A stretch of DNA of 64,000 nucleotides. Origin: CAWJLS01 sp963843755 (GTDB lineage: Bacteria; Acidobacteriota; Thermoanaerobaculia; Multivoradales; DATKCC01). The notes below the pieces were generated by a model. It ran no database searches. It saw nothing but the letters and a program-made list of their open reading frames with translations, and had not been told where the DNA came from. Location of the stretch: contig CAWJLS010000003.1 in NCBI GenBank assembly GCA_963843755.1, positions 1-64,000 on the forward strand. The letters run 5' to 3'. Below are positions 8,222 through 17,119 of this stretch, in pieces. How positions within the stretch are numbered: position 1 is the stretch's first letter; every line of letters starts with the position of its first letter. The position numbers and the translations under genes are program-made.

Positions 8222-9712
8222 ATGCCGACCGGCCGACTCCTCACCTCCCGACGGTTCGCCTTCGGGCTGTCTCTCGCGGGGCTCGCCGGCGCGCTGGCGC
8301 TCGGTTGCGGCCGCTCCGAGGGACCGCCCCGCGCCGCGCTCTCGGTGGCGGAGACGCTCTCCGGCGACACGGCCGGATACGACCGCGCCGACGTTCCCAG
8401 GGAGCCGGTCTTCCCCCGCGACCACGGGCCCCACCCCCGGTTCCGGACCGAGTGGTGGTACTTCACCGGCAACCTCGACGGCCCCTCCGCCGGAGACGAA
8501 CCGCAGGGCCCGGGGGGCCTGAGGGGCTCGGCGGGCCCGAGGGGCGCGGCGGGCGCGGCGGGCTCGAAGATTCCGGCGGGCCGGCGCTTCGGCTACCAGC
8601 TCACCTTCTTCCGCAACTCCCTGGCCCCGCCGGAGAACGCCGACTCCCCCACAGCCGCGCCGGCCGCCGGAGCCGCCACGACCGGCCGCACGTCGCGCTG
8701 GGAGACGCGCCAGGCCTGGCTGGCCCACTTCGCCCTCACCGACGTTGCCGGAAGCCGCTTCTACGCCGACCAGCGCCTCGCCCGCGGCGGTGCCATCGGG
8801 CTCGCCGGGGGGTCGTCCACCCCGGACGGCCTGCACCTCCACGTCGACGACTGGTCGATCGCCTCGGAGCCGGCCCCGGGGGGCACGACGGAGCCGGCGG
8901 GTCGGGCCGCCGGCGGACTTCTCCCCCTCCGCCTGGAGGCCGCCCAGAGACCCTCGGCCGGGCCGGGTGCCGTGGCGATCGACCTCACCCTGGGGCCGGG
9001 CAAGCCGATCGTCCTCCAAGGCGACCGCGGCCTGTCGATCAAGGGTCGCGACGCCGCCACCGGCGCGGTCAGCGCGTCCTACTACTACTCCTTGACCCGC
9101 CTGCCGACCACGGGCACGGTGACGGTGGATGGACGGACCGTCGCGGTCTCCGGCTCGTCGTGGATGGACCGGGAGTGGAGCACCAGCTCCCTGACCGGAG
9201 ACCAGGAGGGGTGGGACTGGTTCGCCCTCCAGCTCGGCGACGGGCGCGACCTGATGGTCTACGCGCTCCGGCGGAAGGGCGCGGCCGGCGGCGGTATCGA
9301 CCCGGCCTCGTCCGGAACCCTCGTCGCGACGGACGGTAGTGCCCGGCACCTGGAGCGCGACGACTTCTCGATCACCGTCCTCGACCGCTGGACCAGCCCG
9401 CGCACCGGCGCCATCTACCCCTCGGGCTGGCGGCTGGCGGTTCCGGACGCCGGGATCGACGTCGAAATCCGGCCGGTCCTTCGGGACCAGGAGCTGGACG
9501 TCGGGTTCCGCTACTGGGAGGGCGCGGTCGATGTGCGCGCCGCCGGAACCGGAGAGGCCCCCGGGGCCGACGCCGGGGCCAGCACGGGGATCGACTCCGG
9601 AATCGACTCCGGGATCGACTCCAGAACAGGAAGCTCGGCGACCGGCCGCGGCTACGTCGAGCTGACCGGCTACGGCCCGCCCGCCGGCCGACCGGCTCAC
9701 GACGAGCGGTGA
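8222..9712 (+). CDS. AttH/CrtC-like lipocalin-fold lipoprotein
   Basis: 496 aa. A twin-Arg-containing signal ends in a lipobox with Cys29 (LALGC), so it is a predicted lipoprotein. Family hallmarks are TEWWYFTG (about residue 76), SWMDREWS and GWDWFALQL, as in AttH and carotenoid 1,2-hydratase (CrtC) proteins; those are two lipocalin-like barrels of 350-400 aa. The extra length is low-complexity: a collagen-like run of seven G-x-y triplets at residues 96-116 and a triple GIDS repeat around residues 456-467. AttH proteins usually sit beside MacB/FtsX-type permeases; none is adjacent, though one lies at 12876-15324. Hydratase activity should not be assumed: no other carotenoid gene is here. Confidence 0.8.
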   Translation: MPTGRLLTSRRFAFGLSLAGLAGALALGCGRSEGPPRAALSVAETLSGDTAGYDRADVPREPVFPRDHGPHPRFRTEWWYFTGNLDGPSAGDEPQGPGGLRGSAGPRGAAGAAGSKIPAGRRFGYQLTFFRNSLAPPENADSPTAAPAAGAATTGRTSRWETRQAWLAHFALTDVAGSRFYADQRLARGGAIGLAGGSSTPDGLHLHVDDWSIASEPAPGGTTEPAGRAAGGLLPLRLEAAQRPSAGPGAVAIDLTLGPGKPIVLQGDRGLSIKGRDAATGAVSASYYYSLTRLPTTGTVTVDGRTVAVSGSSWMDREWSTSSLTGDQEGWDWFALQLGDGRDLMVYALRRKGAAGGGIDPASSGTLVATDGSARHLERDDFSITVLDRWTSPRTGAIYPSGWRLAVPDAGIDVEIRPVLRDQELDVGFRYWEGAVDVRAAGTGEAPGADAGASTGIDSGIDSGIDSRTGSSATGRGYVELTGYGPPAGRPAHDER

Positions 9713-9805
9713 GATAACTTCTCAGCCGATCTAGCGTACTTTGTTGGCGGACTGACTGTGACCCTCCGGACTCCGATTCGCAATCCACCCGAGGAGCTCT
9801 CTCTG

Positions 9806-11836
9806 ATGACACCGAAGCGACCCCACGCCACGATCGCGCCGATGCTGGCCGCCGCGTTTCTCCTGCTGGTCCCCTTGGCCGGCTGCCAGCCGGCGACGAC
9901 CAACCCCGAGACCCCGGCCGCCGTGCCCGAGTACTCGATTGCCCAGTTCATGGGCAACACCGCGCTCAGCGGGCTCTCCTTCTCCCCCGATGGGCAGAAG
10001 CTCCTGGTGTCGAGCGACGCCTCCGGCATCTTCAACCTCTATGCCTTCCCGGTCGACGGCGGCGAGCCGACCCGGCTCACCTCCGCCGACGACGCCCGGT
10101 TCGCCATCGGCTACTTCCCCGACGGCAAGCGCTTCCTGGCGACCGGCGACCAGGGGGGCAACGAGCTCGACCACCTGTTCGCCTATGCGGCCGACGGCAC
10201 GGTGACCGACCTGACCCCGGGCGACGGGCACAAGGCGGTCTTCTACGGCTGGACGCCGGACAAGAGCGCCTTCTTCTTCGGCACCAACGAGCGCGACAAG
10301 CGCTACTTCGACGTCTACGAGATGAGCTCGACCGACTTCGAGCGGACGCCGCTCTACACCGACAACGAGGGTCTCCAGGTGGCCGACGTCTCGTCCGATC
10401 TCCGCTACATCGCCTTCACCAAGGCGATCTCGACCTCGGACAGCGACGTCTACCTGCTCGACCGGACCACCGGCGAGATGCACAACCTCACCGACCACGA
10501 CAGCTTCGAGGCCAACCAGGCCATCACGTTCGACCCGGCCGCCAAGACCCTCCTCTACGTCACCGACCGGAACGACGAGTTCAGCTACCTGGTCGCCTAC
10601 GACCTCGCCACGGGCGAGACGAAGCAGCTCGTCCACCCGGCCTGGGACGTGGTCGGCGCCCACTACTCGACCAGCGGCGACCACCTCTCGGTGTGGATCA
10701 ACAACGACGCCCGCACCGAGGTGCAGGTCTACAACAGCGCCGACATGAGCCGGGTCGAGCTGCCCGAGCTGCCCGAGGCCGAGATCACCAGCGTCGAGTT
10801 CTCGCCGGACGAGAGCCGCATCGCCTTCTACGCCTCGACCGCCCGCTCGCCGCGCGACCTCTACGTCTCGGAGCTCGGCGGCGGCCCGGACGATGCCGGC
10901 GGAGTGCACCAGATCAGCCACACGCTCAACCCGGAGATCGATCCGAACAACCTGGTCGCTCCCGAGGTGGTGCGCTTCGCCTCCTACGACGGCGTCGAGA
11001 TCCCCGGCCTGCTCTACCGTCCCCACCAGGCCTCGGCCGACCACAAGGTGCCGGCGCTGGTCTGGATCCACGGCGGACCGGGCGGCCAGTCGCGGATCGG
11101 CTACAGCGAAAGCCTCCAGTTCCTGGTCAACCACGGCTACGCCGTCTACGCGATCAACAACCGCGGATCGAGCGGCTACGGCAAGACCTTCTTCCGCATG
11201 GACGACCGCAAGCACGGTGAGGCCGACCTCGACGACGTGGTGGCGGCCAAGGGGATGCTGATCGACACCGGCTGGATCGAGCCGGCCAAGATCGGCGTCC
11301 TCGGCGGCAGCTACGGCGGCTACCTGACCCTGGCCGCGATCACCTTCCGGCCGGAAGAGTTCGCCGTCGGTGTCGACCTCTTCGGCATCTCCAACTGGGT
11401 CCGGACCCTGGAGAGCATTCCGCCGTGGTGGGAGTCGTTCCGCGACGCCCTCTACCAGGAGATGGGCGACCCGGCCCAGGACGGCGAGCGGCTGCGCCGC
11501 ATCTCGCCGCTCTTCCACGCCGACCAGATCCGCCGGCCGCTGATGGTGCTCCAGGGTGCCAACGACCCGCGCGTCCTCAAGGTCGAGTCGGACGAGATCG
11601 TGGCGGCGGCGAAGGCCCACGGGGTGCCGGTGGAGTACCTGGTGTTCGACGACGAGGGCCACGGGTTCGTCAACAAGGCCAACCGCCAGGAGGCCTACGA
11701 GAAGATCCTCGAGTTCCTCGACACCTACCTTGCAGGCGACGGGGCGAACCATGGAGCGGCCGACGGCGCCGCTCCGGCGGACTCGGCCGCCCCCGGCCAG
11801 GAGACCGCCGCGCCGGCCGGGGAGAAGGCGGCCTGA
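9806..11836 (+). CDS. S9-family prolyl oligopeptidase-like peptidase (lipoprotein)
   Basis: 676 aa from ATG 9806, with GAGGAG about 8 bases upstream. The signal ends in LAGC (Cys27), so it is a lipoprotein facing the periplasm. The N-terminal half is a beta-propeller with repeated S-P-D-G/S motifs (FSPDGQKLL, FSPDESRI). The C-terminal alpha/beta-hydrolase has the nucleophile in GGSYGGY (Ser502), the acid in GANDPRV and the base in DDEGHGF. Acylaminoacyl- and dipeptidyl-peptidases of this type are 630-700 aa. The Ala/Pro-rich tail after the domain (last 35 residues) is disordered. The epimerase-like gene starts nine bases after the stop, so the two may be cotranscribed. Confidence 0.9.
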   Translation: MTPKRPHATIAPMLAAAFLLLVPLAGCQPATTNPETPAAVPEYSIAQFMGNTALSGLSFSPDGQKLLVSSDASGIFNLYAFPVDGGEPTRLTSADDARFAIGYFPDGKRFLATGDQGGNELDHLFAYAADGTVTDLTPGDGHKAVFYGWTPDKSAFFFGTNERDKRYFDVYEMSSTDFERTPLYTDNEGLQVADVSSDLRYIAFTKAISTSDSDVYLLDRTTGEMHNLTDHDSFEANQAITFDPAAKTLLYVTDRNDEFSYLVAYDLATGETKQLVHPAWDVVGAHYSTSGDHLSVWINNDARTEVQVYNSADMSRVELPELPEAEITSVEFSPDESRIAFYASTARSPRDLYVSELGGGPDDAGGVHQISHTLNPEIDPNNLVAPEVVRFASYDGVEIPGLLYRPHQASADHKVPALVWIHGGPGGQSRIGYSESLQFLVNHGYAVYAINNRGSSGYGKTFFRMDDRKHGEADLDDVVAAKGMLIDTGWIEPAKIGVLGGSYGGYLTLAAITFRPEEFAVGVDLFGISNWVRTLESIPPWWESFRDALYQEMGDPAQDGERLRRISPLFHADQIRRPLMVLQGANDPRVLKVESDEIVAAAKAHGVPVEYLVFDDEGHGFVNKANRQEAYEKILEFLDTYLAGDGANHGAADGAAPADSAAPGQETAAPAGEKAA

Positions 11837-11844
11837 GGCACCCC

Positions 11845-12765
11845 GTGCCGCCTCAGACCGTCCTGATCGCCGGCTGCGGCTACGTCGGGACCGCCCTGGG
11901 CAGCCTTCTGGCTCTCCTGGCCGGTCCCGCCCCGCGCCGCGTCTGGGGGCTCAGGCGGCACCCGGACGGCCTGCCCGCGGGAGTCGAGCCGCTGGCCGCC
12001 GACGTCGGCGACCCGCGGTCGCTGGACGCCGCGCTCGCGACCCTGCCCGCGGCACCCGACGCCGTGGTCTACGCGGTCGCGGCCTCCGGCTTCTCGGACG
12101 AGGCCTACCGCCTGGCCTACGTCGACGGCCCCGGCAACCTGCTGGACGCCCTCGGACGGACGGAGCGCCTGCCCGGGCGCTTCGTCTTCGTCTCGAGCAC
12201 CGCCGTCTACGGCGACGCCGACGGCGGCTGGGTCGACGAGACCACCCCGCCGGCGCCGGAGGGCTTCTCCGGCCGCCGGGTGCTCGAAGGCGAACGGCTG
12301 CTGTTCGAACGGGCCGCCGCACTGGGCCCTCCGGCCGGCTCGCGCGTCGGCCCGCTGGTCGTCCGCTTCGGCGGGATCTACGGACCGGAGAGGACGCGGC
12401 TGATCGACCAGGTCCGCTCCGGCGAGGCGCGATGCCCCGACGGGCCACCGCTCTGGACCAACCGGATCCACCGGGACGACTGCGCGGGCGTCCTCGCCCA
12501 CCTGCTCGACCTGCCGGAGGTGGGCGACTCCGACGCCGTCTACGTCGGGGTCGACACCGAGCCGGCCCCGCTCTGCGGGGTGCTCGACTGGATCGCCGCC
12601 CGGCTGGGGGTCGAGGCGCCGCGGCGCGTTCCCGCCGACCAGGCGCCGAAGCGCCGGCGCGGGGCCAAGCGCTGCAGCAGCGCCCGCCTCCAGGCGACGG
12701 GCTTCCGCTTCCGCTTCCCCACCTTCCGCGAAGGCTACGGCGACCTGATCGCTCGCACCCCCTGA
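11845..12765 (+). CDS. NAD-dependent epimerase/dehydratase-like SDR (YeeZ type)
   Basis: 306 aa from GTG 11845, nine bases after the peptidase stop; no ATG is available before the first strand. The Rossmann motif is TVLIAGCGYVGTALG (GxGxxG). Further landmarks are VVYAVAASGFSDEAYRLAYVDGPGNLLDAL, FVFVSSTAVYGD and VVRFGGIYGP. The canonical YxxxK is not obvious: after AVYGD the expected Tyr-x3-Lys is replaced by GRRVLEGERLL, which is usual in the atypical YeeZ-like branch, where the reaction is unknown. The frame reads on upstream over the peptidase gene, but that part is a shadow. Confidence 0.8.
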   Translation: MPPQTVLIAGCGYVGTALGSLLALLAGPAPRRVWGLRRHPDGLPAGVEPLAADVGDPRSLDAALATLPAAPDAVVYAVAASGFSDEAYRLAYVDGPGNLLDALGRTERLPGRFVFVSSTAVYGDADGGWVDETTPPAPEGFSGRRVLEGERLLFERAAALGPPAGSRVGPLVVRFGGIYGPERTRLIDQVRSGEARCPDGPPLWTNRIHRDDCAGVLAHLLDLPEVGDSDAVYVGVDTEPAPLCGVLDWIAARLGVEAPRRVPADQAPKRRRGAKRCSSARLQATGFRFRFPTFREGYGDLIARTP

Positions 12766-12875
12766 GCCGTCCGAGAGCCCGGGCTCGCCGACTCGCCCGC
12801 CGAACCCGCGCTCGCCACGGCCTCGAGCAGAGCTTCTGGCCGGGCGCAGAGATGCGCCCTCCAGAGCGCCGGAGA

Positions 12876-15324
12876 TCAGTCCTCTCGCAGGATCTCGGCA
12901 GGGTCGATGCCGCGGATGCCGAGCGCGGCCGCGAGGGTCGCGAGCAGGGCGCTCCCGACGACGACGGCCGACGCGGGCACCAAGACCTTCGGATCCCACC
13001 AGGTGGCATCGAACAGGAGGGGGGTGAGCCATGGAGCGACCGCGGCGCAGCCGACCAGGCCCAACGCGGTACTACCCCCGGCGACTCCCACCCGGCGCAA
13101 GAGGAGCGACCGGGTCAAGTGACCGGCGGAGGCTCCGAGCGCCATGTGCACACCGAGCTGGCGACGCCGCTGCCCCAGGTCGTACGCGGTCACCGTGTAG
13201 ACACCGAACAGGGCGAGCAGCAGGGCGAGGCCGCCGAAGGCGCCCAGCACCCGGGCCCCCACCTCCCACGGCCGGACCAGAGGCTCGATGACACCGCTCA
13301 GCGGCCGTACATGCACCGCCAGCGCTTCGGGCTCGGACGCCTCGATCTCCTGGCGCACCGGCTCCAAGAGCGACTCCGGTGCGGCTGTCGCCCGGATCAG
13401 GAGGGCGCGCGCGCCGATCCATGCAGGGCCCTGCTCGATCGGGACGTAGATCTGGGCGGCGGGACGATCGCGCAGCGTCTGCCGGGCCGTGTCCTCCACG
13501 ACCCCGATGACGGTCGCGCAAGGGGCGGTCTCGTCGTCTCCGATCTCGAGGCAGCGGCCCAGGGCCTTGCGGTGCGGCCAGAAATGCCGGGCGGCGGTCT
13601 CGTTGACCACCGCCACGGGAGGGCCGCCCGACGAGGGCAGACCCTCGAAGCCCCGGCCGTGAAGAACCGCGACGCCCGCGGTGCGGAAGAACCCCTCACC
13701 CACCGGGCTCAGGTAGGGCCCTCCGCCGGCAAGCTCCGGCGGGGCGCCCTCTCCGGGAAGCCGGACGCTGACACCGAACACGCTCTCGAGCGGCACCCCG
13801 GAGATGACGCTCGCCCGGTCCACGACCGACTCCTGCTCCAGTCGCCGGCGCACCCGCTCGAGACCCGCGGTGACGGCCTCCGCCCGTGGCGCCTTCGGCC
13901 CGAAGTCCATCGTGGCCACGAGGACGTTGCGCGGATCGATCCCGAGATCGACCGAGAACGCTCGCTCCAGGCTCGAGAGGAACATCCCCGCCCCAACGAG
14001 CAGCAAGAGGGTGAGCACGATCTGCCCCGACACCAGCGCCAGCCGTGCCCGCACCTCCGCCGGCCCGCCGGCGGCCGCGCCCTCCCCGAACAGAACCGCG
14101 GAGCCCGGGCGCCAGCTCCGGAGCGCCAAGAAGGCCCCGCAGAGGAGAGCCGCCACCACAGACAGGGCCATCATCAACCACACGAGTCGCAGGTCGGTCG
14201 AGGTGGCCGGCGCCAGGTCACCGGGCAAGAAGAGGCGCCGCAGTGGACCCCCGGCGACGGTCAGCAGCAGGAGGGCACCGAAGCCGCCAGCAACCGCCAG
14301 GATCGTCGACTCGGTCGCCGCCTCCCGCGCGAGGCGCCACCGGGAGGCGCCGAGCGCGACGCGGACGGCCGCGTGCCGCTGCCTTCCCAACGCCCTGGTG
14401 AGCAGCAAGTTCGCCGCGTTCATGCATGCGATGAGGAGCACCATCAGGGCCAGGCCCGCCACCCACAGGGAGAGTTCGAACCTCGCGGTCGCTCAGCTCC
14501 CGTGCCGGGACCACCGGCAGAGCCTGCAGGGTCGCCTTCGAGTAGAAGGGGTGTGAGGCGTGACCGCGGCGGAACACGGCTCCGCCCACCTCGGCCGCGA
14601 CCTCCGCCGTCACGTCTCGCCGGAGGCGGCCGATCAGCTCGAAGGAGCGCGCGCCCCGGTCCCCTCGCCAGCCCGGGCCGAGCAGCGGGCCGGCCGCGGC
14701 GGTCGGCAGCCAGAGATCCTCGGTCTCGAGGCCCACGCCCCGGAAGCCCTCCGGGGCGACGCCGATCACGCGGTAGGGCTCGCCGGCCACCTCGATCGAC
14801 CGGCCCACGGCGGCCGAGTCCCCCCCGTACCAGCGGTGCCATGCAGCGTAGGAGAGAACGGCCGGACGTTCGCCGGCTTCCTCCTCCGCATCCTGGCCGT
14901 CGAACAACACCCCGGTCTCCGGCACCACGCCGAGGAGGGCAAAAAAGTCGCCGCTGACGATCGCCGCCCGGCCCTGCCGTGCGCCCTCTCCGCGGCCGAC
15001 CACTACCGGCTGGTGGGCGACCGCCGCGATTCCCTCGAAGCGATCGCAACCCGCTCGGAGGTCGAGCAGGTCCGAGAACGAAAACGTGCTCGACGTGACC
15101 TCGCCGGCACCGGGAATCTGAAAGGAGACCGCCAGGCGCCGCACCTGCTCCGGTCGCACCACGTGGGGCGGCGGCCTGAACAGAAGGGCGTCTACGACGC
15201 CGAGCACCGTACCGGTGACTCCAATCCCCAGGGCCAGAGACACGACAACCGAGAGACTGAACCCGAGATGTGTGCGCCTGACCGAGCGAAAGCCACTACG
15301 CAGATCGGTAAGCATTCCGTCCAT
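12876..15324 (-). pseudogene. ADOP/MacB-like ABC permease, split by one frameshift
   Basis: Two leftward frames form one about 815-residue protein. Part 1 (ATG 15324, with GAGGAGA 9 bases upstream, to about 14480): MDGMLTDLRSGFRSVRR, a membrane segment, then the periplasmic MacB_PCD region (SGDFFALLGV, VLSYAAWHRWYGG, VIGVAPEGFRGV). Part 2 (about 14480 to 12876): FtsX domain (LIACMNAANLLLTRALGR, ALGASRWRLARE), a second PCD region and a second FtsX domain ending RGIDPAEILRED. Removing one base near 14480 fuses ...ELSDREVR to LSLWVAGLALMVLL exactly as in family members. Proteins of this type have eight or so membrane segments and no ATPase domain. No ATPase gene lies nearby. A single-base indel in an otherwise intact gene may be a sequencing error. 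Confidence 0.8.
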
Positions 15325-15495
15325 GGAAAGCTGTCTCCTCGTAGATAGTGAGAGATACCGTAAACGATCGATCCTGAGAACGCAAGCCTCGGACCTTGGG
15401 CTTCGCGGGTCTTCGCCGAGGGCGTGCCCCACCGCCGAGCCGAAATTTCGCCGCCGTGCGACGGCGAGGCGGCTCTCTCCCTACCTGGCAGTTTC

Positions 15496-15525
15496 TTGAC
15501 TCTCATATTTACTTCGACGTATCCT
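15496..15525 (+). promoter_or_regulatory. Likely sigma70-type promoter for the beta-propeller gene
   Basis: TTGACT at 15496-15501 and TATCCT at 15520-15525, 18 bases apart, in the most AT-rich part of the 278-base gap between the divergent permease and propeller genes. The next gene starts at 15603. Confidence 0.5.
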
Positions 15526-15602
15526 ATCGCCTGCGCTTATCTCATTAGCATCCCAATGAACCGGCCTCGCGATCGAGCGATGAGCCGTAAAGGAGTCGGT
15601 AG

Positions 15603-16685
15603 ATGGACCGGCCTCTCAGATGGTTTTCTTGCTTCTGCCTCTGTTGCGCTCTGGCACCGACGACGATGGGCTTCGCGGCAGATTCCGGCCAGCATCCGCC
15701 CCACTGGACAGGCGCGCTCGCCCTGACTCCGGCGTTCGGGGACCTGGCGGTCGCCCCCGCATCCCTCGCGTGGGATGGGGTCCGCTATCTCTTTTCCGAC
15801 CTGGACACCGACTCCGTGGTCCTACTCGATCCGACGCTCCAACGGCCGGAGGGGCTTGCTCCTGCAGGCGACTCGGATGGCCGTCGGCTCTTCGACCGGA
15901 TCGGGCAGATCAGCCTCGACGCCGGCGGCGGCCTGGCGGTCGCGGACCGGGACAATCGCCGGATCACGTTGTTGGACGCGAAGGGCACGCTCGTCGGGCG
16001 ATTCTCCTTGCCCAAGTTCTCGAGCTTCGCGGTCTCCGCCTCGTCCGGCAATCTCTATGTCGCGGCGGGGACGTCGGGAAAGCTGATCAGCGTCTATGGG
16101 AGGGACGGCCGGGTCGTGGGGAGCTTCGGAGAGCTCAAGAGCTTCGCCGACCTCTACGGGGGAATCGACAAGGTCTCCCAGGACGCCGCGGTCCTGGCCT
16201 TCCTCGACAAGGTCGACCTCGCTTCGACGCCCGACGGTGGGGTCATCGCAGCCTACCGCTTCGCCCCCCTGGTGGAGCGCTACGGCCCGACCGGCGATCT
16301 GCTCTGGCGGTGCCGGCTCGAGGGACCCGACGTCGACCAGCTCACCGAGATGTTCCTCGACGACGGTGCCGGACACGGCGAGAAGTACGTCCGCGTCCGG
16401 AGCGCCGATGGACAGATCGCCAACTTCGTCACCATGGCGGTCTCCTACGAGCCGGCCAGCCGGCGGATCTTCGTGCTCTTGCCCAGTCAGAAGATCGTCG
16501 TCCTCAGCTCCGAAGGCCATCAGGCGGGAACACTTCGGCTATCCGGCGGGTCGTCGGAAGCAGCCGCGCCCTTCGCGTTCTCGCTCGTGTCCGGCAGGCC
16601 GGGAGAGCTGCTGCTCTTCAACCCCCTCTCGCGGGAGATCTGGCGAGCGCGGCTCGCGGGCCAACCCGGCGACCCGCCACCATAG
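15603..16685 (+). CDS. Secreted beta-propeller (NHL-like) protein
   Basis: 360 aa. A signal peptide (hydrophobic residues 5-22, cleavage near GFAA) leads to repeated blade motifs: GVRYLFSDLDTDSVVLLDP, GGLAVADRDNRRITLLDAKGTLVGRF, GNLYVAAGTSGKLISVYGRDGRVVGSF, GGVIAAYRFAPLVERYGPTGDL. Each is the NHL/6-bladed pattern of a strand, D-x-x-N/D-x-R, then a hydrophobic strand. A preceding AAAGGAG-like site (AAAGGAGTCGGTAG) supports the start. The Cys-rich peptide gene begins 85 bases after the stop in the same direction. Propellers of this kind bind peptides or glycans; no catalytic residues are visible, so function is unknown. Confidence 0.75.
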   Translation: MDRPLRWFSCFCLCCALAPTTMGFAADSGQHPPHWTGALALTPAFGDLAVAPASLAWDGVRYLFSDLDTDSVVLLDPTLQRPEGLAPAGDSDGRRLFDRIGQISLDAGGGLAVADRDNRRITLLDAKGTLVGRFSLPKFSSFAVSASSGNLYVAAGTSGKLISVYGRDGRVVGSFGELKSFADLYGGIDKVSQDAAVLAFLDKVDLASTPDGGVIAAYRFAPLVERYGPTGDLLWRCRLEGPDVDQLTEMFLDDGAGHGEKYVRVRSADGQIANFVTMAVSYEPASRRIFVLLPSQKIVVLSSEGHQAGTLRLSGGSSEAAAPFAFSLVSGRPGELLLFNPLSREIWRARLAGQPGDPPP

Positions 16686-16770
16686 GCCTCCGGCTCACAG
16701 TTTCCCTCCGTTCTCGGGTGACGCCGCCCCGTTTCCTCGTCCAACCAACCTCAACCAGACAGGAGAGATC

Positions 16771-16929
16771 ATGAAGAAGCTACTTTTCGCACTGTCCGTG
16801 GTCACCATGCTCACGGTTCCAGTCGTTGTGATTGCGGCAACCTGCCAGGACAGCCACGGCACCGTCAGTGGGGATGTCTGCGGGCACATCGCCGGAGAGT
16901 GTGTCTGCTACGACAAGCCCAAGACATGA
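16771..16929 (+). CDS. 52-residue secreted Cys-rich peptide
   Basis: ATG 16771 follows AGGAGAG with ideal spacing. Residues 1-22 form a classic signal peptide (MKKLLFALSVV... ending VVVIA). The predicted mature part is about 30 residues with four Cys (25, 37, 44, 46), two His and several acidic residues, C-x11-C-x6-C-x-C, which could make two disulfides or bind a metal. No family recognised. It lies just downstream of the secreted beta-propeller gene and is probably cotranscribed. Pairing of a 6-bladed propeller with a short signal-peptide-bearing Cys peptide resembles the NVEALA-peptide/propeller pairs of Bacteroides, but the sequence itself is not that family. Confidence 0.65.
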   Translation: MKKLLFALSVVTMLTVPVVVIAATCQDSHGTVSGDVCGHIAGECVCYDKPKT

Positions 16930-17031
16930 CCTGACGCGTCTCGGGAGATCGGCCCAGCTGCGGGTGCGCCCCTCGGAGGGGCCACACCCGCCTGGGCCAA
17001 TCGGGACGGATCGGCGGCCGGAGGGGCACTC

Positions 17032-17053
17032 CCCCGGGTGGCGTCACCCGGGG
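17032..17053. terminator. Hairpin between convergent genes
   Basis: A perfect 9-bp stem CCCCGGGTG / CACCCGGGG with a GCGT loop, followed after about 11 bases by CCCTTTTC. A second hairpin, GCCCCT-CGG-AGGGGC, lies at about 16965-16980. They sit between the ends of the peptide gene and the leftward S9 peptidase and could terminate both. Confidence 0.55.
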
Positions 17054-17119
17054 AGCAGTCTGGCCCTTTTCGTCCTTTCGGTCGGCCGGTTCCGGGTCAG
17101 GTGCCGGCGCCGTCCCGGC

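Noticed and set aside
9587..9625. GIDS triplet repeat as a possible assembly stutter
   Set aside because: The three units differ at synonymous bases (GGG/GGA), so it is a real sequence repeat rather than a simple copying error.
8222..9712. Carotenoid hydratase as a firm functional call
   Set aside because: AttH and CrtC share the fold, but no carotenoid gene is nearby and the lipoprotein signal fits AttH-type proteins better.
11556..14957. A 1133-codon open frame on the plus strand
   Set aside because: It crosses the peptidase, epimerase and antisense permease genes; composition is Arg/Pro/Gly repeats typical of an off-frame reading of 70% GC DNA.
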